Origin: G963663525 sp963663525
GTDB taxonomy: Bacteria > Myxococcota_A > SURF-8 > G963663525
Assembly: GCA_963663525.2 (NCBI GenBank)
Contig: CAXXHC010000003.1
Span: 558,001 to 622,000 of the forward strand
Direction of reading: 5' to 3'
Length of the DNA stretch: 64,000 nucleotides
Under the pieces are notes generated by a model that was not told the DNA's origin, did no database searches, and saw only the letters and a program-made list of their open reading frames with translations. Both the position numbers and the translations under genes were made by a program. Shown here one piece after another: positions 59,096-64,000 of the stretch; within the stretch, counting starts at the first letter, position 1, and every line of letters begins with the position of its first letter.

Positions 59096-60283
59096 TCACA
59101 TACGGCTGCTGAGAACCTCCAGCCTTTTAAGCACGAGCTGTTCCATCACCAGGGCATCCGCTCCCCCGTTATAAAGATATTTGCCATCCACAACCACCAC
59201 GGGCGTGCCGGGAATGCCGATTCGTATGCCTTCATCGATGTCGCTTCGTATGGCCTTCTCGGTCTGTTCCGACGACATGCAAGCATTCAGGCGATTCATG
59301 TCCAATCCGATTTCGGCGGCCCATTTCCTCATCTTGGTTTCGTCGAGGCTGCCCTGGTTGTTGAACACCTCTTTGGAAAACTCCAGGAATTTCCCCTGGT
59401 TATCCGCACAACGGCTCATTATCGCCGCCTTGCAGGCCCATAGATTATTCGGTTGCTTGAGAGACGGGTTGCAGGCGTTGTCGAGTGGAAAATCCTTGTG
59501 AACGACTTTCAGATCCGGGATGCGTACCACGAGACTCCTCAACCCTTCATCCAATGCTTTGCAATGAGTGCATTCGAAATCGGAGAACACGGCCAGCGTC
59601 ACCTTGCCGTCCTTGTTGCCGAACGTCGGGCCGTCGAGGGAAACCGGAGGATCGATTTCGGAGAGGTTCTGCGTCAGGTTTTCTACGGTGGGAGGTTTGC
59701 GAAAGGCTTCGGCTGCCGAAGTATAGTAGAGCGCGCTTGCGACGGCGGCGGCGGCGAACACGAGGGAAAGCACGCGATACGGGGCGGAGCAATACTCGCG
59801 CAAGTCCTTGAAAAGAAAGACCAATCCCTTGACAATCGAAGTCTCCGAAGCCCAGAACGCCAGCACTGTCAGCGCCAGATTGACTGCGTACAGGGCCATG
59901 CACATCAGGCAGAACGTGCCGATCACGGCATGGCTGACCCAGGCCAGCAGCGCCGAATACAGCATCGAAGCGACACCCAGCCAGGCGATCAGTTCGATGG
60001 CTCGGGGATAATAATTCCCGATGCGCCAGCGAACCTGTACCGCCAGCATGGCGATTAGGGCGTAAAACAGCATCCCGAACGCGGCGATGGGCACGCCGAA
60101 CAGTGTGGACCATTCGCTGGCGGCCACGCGGTCGCAGTTGACTTCCGCCGAGAGGTTGCAGTGGCTCCGATAGCCTTCGGTTCCGGCATCCACGTGATAT
60201 TTGATGACCAGTAGATCGGCTGACACGAGGATGCCGCAGACCGCCACGAGGGCGAGGGCCAGTACGAGTCGCGGATGTTTCAC
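59096..60283 (-). CDS. VKOR-DsbA-like fusion (disulfide bond formation)
   Basis: The 395-residue fusion has an N-terminal vitamin K epoxide reductase homologue (~1-160, four to five helices) with loop cysteines in SHCNLSAEVNCDRVAASEWS and the active CxxC in GTFCLMCMAL. It is joined to a periplasmic thioredoxin/DsbA-like domain (~200-395) with FSDFECTHCKALDEGL and the cis-Pro loop IGIPGTPVVVVDGKYLYNGG. VKOR reoxidises the DsbA partner and passes electrons to quinone, replacing DsbB. The fusion is typical of many non-enteric bacteria. It implies extracytoplasmic disulfides, which suits the Cys-rich lipoproteins encoded in this window. Confidence 0.92.
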   Translation of the reverse strand: MKHPRLVLALALVAVCGILVSADLLVIKYHVDAGTEGYRSHCNLSAEVNCDRVAASEWSTLFGVPIAAFGMLFYALIAMLAVQVRWRIGNYYPRAIELIAWLGVASMLYSALLAWVSHAVIGTFCLMCMALYAVNLALTVLAFWASETSIVKGLVFLFKDLREYCSAPYRVLSLVFAAAAVASALYYTSAAEAFRKPPTVENLTQNLSEIDPPVSLDGPTFGNKDGKVTLAVFSDFECTHCKALDEGLRSLVVRIPDLKVVHKDFPLDNACNPSLKQPNNLWACKAAIMSRCADNQGKFLEFSKEVFNNQGSLDETKMRKWAAEIGLDMNRLNACMSSEQTEKAIRSDIDEGIRIGIPGTPVVVVDGKYLYNGGADALVMEQLVLKRLEVLSSRM

Positions 60284-60295
60284 GGCACACCTCTC

Positions 60296-62080
60296 TTACG
60301 TATAAAAACGGTCGATGATTTCCTTGTATTTTTCCTCGATGAAACGGCGTCGCAACTTGCCGGTGATCGTCAACTCTCCGGTTTCTGCGGAAAATGCTTC
60401 GGGAACGATGTGAAATTTCTTGATTGTTTCATAGCTTGCAAGATATTGATTTTTCTCTTGAATCCCGGTTTCAACCAGCTTGATGACCTCCGGATGTTCG
60501 CACAGGGCGTGCCAGTCCCTTCCGCTGCCGATATTCCGCTCTTCGGCCCATTTCTCCACACGCTTGCGTTCGAGCGTGACGAGGGCCGTGAGGTAGTTCC
60601 GCTTGTCGCCATGCACGAGGATTTCCTCCACGAAGTCCACATCGCGCAGCAGATTTTCGATGTTCTGTGGAGAAATGTTCTTGCCGGTCGAAGTGACGAT
60701 CAGGTTCTTTTTGCGGTCGGTGATCGACAAAAAGCCCTCGCCGTCGATCTCGCCGATGTCCCCGGTTTTCAACCAGCGGTCCTGTGTGAACGCCTTCGCC
60801 GTATCGTCGGGAAGATCGTAGTATTCCTCCATGACGATGGGGCCGCGAATCAGCACCTCGCCGTCGTCGTCGGTGACGGTCTGCACGCCGTGGATGGATT
60901 TGCCCACCGTGCCGAGTTTGTAGTAATTCAAGGTATTTACGGTTGCCGCCCCGCAGGTTTCGGTCATGCCGAAGCCTTCGAGAATCATGATCCCGGCGGC
61001 CCGAAACGCCTCAGCCACCGGTTTGTTCAGGGGTGCCCCGGAAGAGATGAACCATCGCAGGCGACCGCCGAAGCTTTCGTGCAGATCGTCGAAAAAAAGC
61101 CGCCGCGACAGCCGGTAACGCAGGGAAAGCCACATCGAAGGCTTGCGGTTGTCTTCTAGGGCGCGACCGAATTTGCGGCCCGTGCGAATGGCGCGAGAAA
61201 AAAGCCAGAGGTTGAGATCCCCGCGCGATTTGGCACGACTTAGTGTGGTTTCGTAGATCTTTTCATAGACGCGCGGCACCGCCGCCATCCAGTGCGGACG
61301 GACCTGGGCGATGTTGTCGAGCAGTCGTTCGTAGCTTTCGGCATAGGCCGCCACCACGCCTGTGCGAATGCACAGAAATTGCAACACCCGCCCGAAAATG
61401 TGCGCGAAAGGCAGAAACAGCAACGTGACGTAATGTTCGTGGAGGGGCAGGGCCCGTTCCAGCCCTTCCAACTGGGCCAGCATGGCTTTCTGTTTCAGCA
61501 CCACGCCACGGGGCGGGCCGTAGCTGGAAGGTGTGTAAACAATGGTAAATACGTCGTTTTCGTCGGTGAGCAGGCAGGTGCTTTCGTAGCGATCCGCTTC
61601 CGGGACATCTCGCCCCATTTCGAACAGAGACTGCCAGGTGACGACCGTGTCGTCGTCGGGGTCCGATCCTTCGATGAGAATCACCCGTTCGAGGTGAATC
61701 ATCCGCGAGCGCGCTTCCTGAATGCGGGCGTAAAGCGCGGGGTTTTCGACGATGACGATCTTCAGCTCGCACTGCTGAATGATGTACTCGCATTCCATCG
61801 GACGGTAGGAATGATTGATGGGAACGGTCACGCCGCCTGCACCCAGTATCCCCAGGTCGGCGAAACTCCATTCGGGACGGGTGGTGGCGTACAGGCCGAT
61901 CTTGTCGCCCTTTTCCACGCCCAGCGCCCTCAGTCCCTGGGAGATGAGGCGGACCTTTTCCATCATGTCGTTCCAGGTCCATTCCACCCAGCGTCCGCGC
62001 CGCTTGTAACGCAATGCGCCATTGGGGCCCGAAGCGTGGACCCGCTTCAGGAACAACCCGTTGATTCCCTTAGCTTCCAT
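60296..62080 (-). CDS. Long-chain acyl-CoA synthetase-like AMP-forming ligase
   Basis: The ~594-residue ANL-superfamily enzyme should activate fatty acids to acyl-AMP and acyl-CoA. Conserved motifs A5 (GFGMTETCGAATVN), A7/A8 (WLKTGDIGEIDGEGFLSITD, then RKKNLIVTSTGKNISP) and A10 with its Lys (ITGKLRRRF) are good. The phosphate-binding A3 loop (normally YTSGTTG-x-PKG) reads YTPSSYGPPRG at ~182-192, losing the SGTTG core and the Lys. I chose ATG 62080 for its AAAGGA ribosome site. It lies 12 bp upstream of the VKOR-DsbA gene, so the two may be cotranscribed. Confidence 0.85.
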   Translation of the reverse strand: MEAKGINGLFLKRVHASGPNGALRYKRRGRWVEWTWNDMMEKVRLISQGLRALGVEKGDKIGLYATTRPEWSFADLGILGAGGVTVPINHSYRPMECEYIIQQCELKIVIVENPALYARIQEARSRMIHLERVILIEGSDPDDDTVVTWQSLFEMGRDVPEADRYESTCLLTDENDVFTIVYTPSSYGPPRGVVLKQKAMLAQLEGLERALPLHEHYVTLLFLPFAHIFGRVLQFLCIRTGVVAAYAESYERLLDNIAQVRPHWMAAVPRVYEKIYETTLSRAKSRGDLNLWLFSRAIRTGRKFGRALEDNRKPSMWLSLRYRLSRRLFFDDLHESFGGRLRWFISSGAPLNKPVAEAFRAAGIMILEGFGMTETCGAATVNTLNYYKLGTVGKSIHGVQTVTDDDGEVLIRGPIVMEEYYDLPDDTAKAFTQDRWLKTGDIGEIDGEGFLSITDRKKNLIVTSTGKNISPQNIENLLRDVDFVEEILVHGDKRNYLTALVTLERKRVEKWAEERNIGSGRDWHALCEHPEVIKLVETGIQEKNQYLASYETIKKFHIVPEAFSAETGELTITGKLRRRFIEEKYKEIIDRFYT

Positions 62081-62527
62081 ACGGCATCCTTTCTGCCGGA
62101 TTCGATTGTTTCCGTTATACACCAGTCCCGAGAGATGGGCAATGCTCCGGGTGGTGAAGGTGTCGAGACGACGCGCTGCCTCTACAATTCAACGGGACCA
62201 TTTTTTAGCATTTTATAGAATTTCGTGTGCCATGGTTTTACGCGCGAAGCACGAAAGGCTGTGTTTTCAATGGGTTGTACAGTCTCCCGGACCTGAAGGT
62301 CCGTGAGACTATGGCACACAAACGTTTTCTTGTGTTGGAGAGGAAGCGGGAATGCCTATGAAAAATATCGTAAGGCGTTGATTTTACGGTGGATTACGTT
62401 GGGTTGGAAATCCGACGAGAAACGAGTGGCGCCTTGGGGAAACCACGGAATAATACGAACCAACGCATCAGATGTGACCGATAGAGAAAAAAGCCCTGTG
62501 CTTTCAATGGGTTGTAAAAACTTCCGG
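62081..62527. other. Gap with hairpins and short repeats
   Basis: No gene is supported. TTTCAATGGGTTGTA occurs twice in the same orientation (about 62267 and 62502). A hairpin AGTCTC...GGACCTGAAGGTCC...GAGACT lies at 62281-62312, and GGGTTGGAAATCCGACGAGA at 62400-62419 is a fragment of the R2 repeat in inverted orientation. Confidence 0.45.
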
Positions 62528-63427
62528 TCACTTGGAAGTGTTGATGATCGGCATGGTTGCGCCTTCGCCTGTGATGATGACTTTATCGCCCTGGGAGACG
62601 CGACTGTACAGTTCCCTGACATTTTCCAGTTCTCGTAACTGGAGATAGGACTTGTTCAGTGCCTTGCCGACGATTTGATAGTAGATGGCTTCGGCCTCGG
62701 CCTCGGTCTGGCGCACCTGTTTCATCCTCTCGGCCAGTTTCATGCGGTTCTCGGCTCGAAGCAACTCCATGGCCTGCTTGGCTTTTTCCTCTCCGATCTC
62801 GATTTCCCTTTTGCGGCGTTTTTCCACCGCGTCGGTAATGACTTTGGGATAGTCGAAGTTCGAGGCCGCCACCACCGGGACTTCCATCGGTGTTTCCTGC
62901 ATGGCTTTTTCCAGTCGCTCGAAAATATCCTGCTGGATTTTCTCGCGGTTCTCGCGGATTTCCGTGGTGGCGAATTTGGAAACCACACCACGTGCGATCG
63001 ACCGCGCCTGGGGCTGGACGTAAGTCTGGTACAGCGTTTCGAAACCGAGCACCCGCGCATTGCCGCCGCCGACGCTCATCGGTTTCATGTTCGCGCCTTT
63101 GCGGTTGAACAGGTCCATGATGCCGTTCGTATCCGCCGTTTTCAGTTTGGCTCGAACCTTTAGATCGAATTTGAAGTTGAGGTCGTCGGCACAGAGAATC
63201 GACAGCGGCTCGGAGACGACTTCCTCTTTCATTTCAATGAGATACATTCTATCGCGAAAGTAGCACCTGTGGCGTCCGGGCTGGAGAGACTCTCCGGTCA
63301 GACCGTCCGGGGTCATCACCATGCCGACGTAGCCCGCCGGAACTTCGGTGGTAAGGAAATAGCAACCGGGGCTGGTCACGAGAATGAGAAACAGGGCGAT
63401 CGGCAACCAGGAAAACGTCGGCTTCAT
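62528..63427 (-). CDS. SPFH/Band 7-domain lipoprotein
   Basis: The 299-residue protein has a signal sequence with lipobox (FLILVTSPGC), an SPFH domain (~30-200: VPAGYVGMVMTPDGLTGESL, ARSIARGVVSKFATTEIREN, REKIQQDIFERLEKAMQETP) and a C-terminal helical coiled coil (EIEIGEEKAKQAMELLRAEN). Prohibitin/HflK-type SPFH proteins oligomerise into membrane rings; here the lipid anchor replaces the usual transmembrane helix. No partner NfeD or protease gene is adjacent. Role unknown. Confidence 0.85.
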   Translation of the reverse strand: MKPTFSWLPIALFLILVTSPGCYFLTTEVPAGYVGMVMTPDGLTGESLQPGRHRCYFRDRMYLIEMKEEVVSEPLSILCADDLNFKFDLKVRAKLKTADTNGIMDLFNRKGANMKPMSVGGGNARVLGFETLYQTYVQPQARSIARGVVSKFATTEIRENREKIQQDIFERLEKAMQETPMEVPVVAASNFDYPKVITDAVEKRRKREIEIGEEKAKQAMELLRAENRMKLAERMKQVRQTEAEAEAIYYQIVGKALNKSYLQLRELENVRELYSRVSQGDKVIITGEGATMPIINTSK

Positions 63428-63614
63428 CGGTCGAACCTTTCGATAATTTGTGAATACGATGGATTACGAGGACGGAGTATACCGCAATCCGTGAAAAGGG
63501 GAAAATCAAATTCCTGTTTGCAAAAGCGGGAGATTTGTCATGGTCTGCAACCAAGATCCTCTATACTGTCTCTAGAAAAGTACACGGATGCCGTCGATGG
63601 AAAGGAGTGCTCCG

Positions 63615-63890
63615 ATGCCGATTCGACGTGAAGAAGAACAAATCCCGGAAAATACCGGGCAGAATATCGAAAAAACGAGTGATTCCGGGGAGATTCCTGC
63701 GGAAAAAGACGTTTCGCGGAAAACGTCGCGCTGGTTGCGTGTGGGAATAGGAATCTGCGCGGGAGCGTTGTTGGGATTTGGGTATTATTATTTCGTGGGT
63801 TGCGAGTCGGGCGGGTGCCCGCTGACATCGAACCCGGCGATCACCGTTTCGTATGGAGCAATCCTGGGAGGAGTCGCCGCTTCCGGCTGA
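63615..63890 (+). CDS. DUF6132-like small membrane protein
   Basis: The ~91-residue protein has a charged N-terminal tail (~1-48) and two hydrophobic segments around GICAGALLGFGYYYFVGCES and NPAITVSYGAILGGVAASG. The 'YYYFVGC-x-SG-x-CPLTSNP' signature with two cysteines is that of the DUF6132 family. ATG 63615 follows AAGGAG; the ATG at 63588 lacks a site. It lies 61 bp upstream of a CcdA-like gene, an arrangement consistent with a redox or cytochrome-maturation role. Confidence 0.75.
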   Translation: MPIRREEEQIPENTGQNIEKTSDSGEIPAEKDVSRKTSRWLRVGIGICAGALLGFGYYYFVGCESGGCPLTSNPAITVSYGAILGGVAASG

Positions 63891-63951
63891 CTCGGACGGA
63901 TGGAACATGGAAGGCAGATGCGATCGTGAACGGGCTTCGTGAGGTGTTGTC

Positions 63952-64000
63952 GTGACGTTGGACCTGATGGGAATTTTCGCCGCCGGGCTGTTGACTTTTC
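63952..64000 (+). CDS. Start of a CcdA/DsbD-type membrane protein (partial)
   Basis: From GTG 63952 (after GTGAGG, with an in-frame stop just before) the frame reads VTLDLMGIFAAGLLTF and runs off the window. The '-G-x-F-x-AGLL-(T/S)F' opening is that of CcdA-type thiol-disulfide transporters, where SPCVLPLVP normally follows. Only 16 residues are visible, so the call is tentative; the DUF6132-like neighbour supports it. Confidence 0.5.
   Translation, partial: MTLDLMGIFAAGLLTF

Overview
The window reads as chromosomal DNA of an uncultured Gram-negative bacterium. The evidence is the many lipoboxes, a LolA-like periplasmic protein, a SecG, an MreBCD operon and long lipoproteins. Cys-rich 'C-x-DG-x-x-C' modules and Asp/Glu-rich linkers behind lipoboxes recall deltaproteobacterial/Myxococcota-type or related candidate-phylum genomes. 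This placement is inferred from protein style only. Base composition is moderately GC-rich, except for an AT-rich cargo gene at 45179-46066 and an AT-rich gap at 17953-18212.

Layout: 0-20 kb holds a TPR protein, a BNR/Asp-box lipoprotein, a DUF4442 protein, an ECF sigma/anti-sigma operon, UDP-glucose dehydrogenase, a PQQ-propeller lipoprotein, an RDD/zinc-ribbon protein with a GAF-like partner, RsmE, TrmJ, a LolA-like protein, a histone-H1-like basic protein and an EndoQ-type PHP endonuclease. 20.4-37.3 kb is the most distinctive block: fourteen co-directional signalling genes, many overlapping by 4-26 bp, that merge a complete stressosome core (two RsbR paralogues, RsbS, RsbT and an RsbT-like ATPase fused to an RsbX-like phosphatase) with five histidine-kinase-type proteins and four stand-alone response regulators. 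Two of the kinase-type proteins carry inactivating substitutions: a receiver with Ser in place of the phospho-Asp, and an NtrB-like kinase lacking the phospho-His. No sigma-B-type factor, RsbV or RsbW is present.

37-41 kb carries MATE, Der and Era. At 41.2-44.8 kb an IS91-like element (HUH transposase plus two tyrosine recombinases, one catalytically degenerate) lies between two fragments of a tRNA-Leu gene, followed by an AT-rich orphan membrane protein. 46.6-64 kb carries a TldD-type lipoprotein, a VanX-like dipeptidase and a phosphoesterase in an overlapping operon; an acidic lipoprotein; an acyl-CoA dehydrogenase; YgiQ and a flippase; SecG; MreBCD; a VKOR-DsbA fusion; an acyl-CoA synthetase; an SPFH lipoprotein; a DUF6132 protein; and the start of a CcdA-like gene.

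The intergenic spaces hold several families of small non-autonomous elements (MITEs). Three have identifiable target-site duplications: 8 bp for a 229-bp family found twice, 11 bp for a 371-bp element, and 9 bp for a 193-bp element. A 180-bp family flanked by TA is present twice at about 98% identity, once nested inside the 371-bp element. Several hairpin-type dispersed repeats are also shared between distant gaps.
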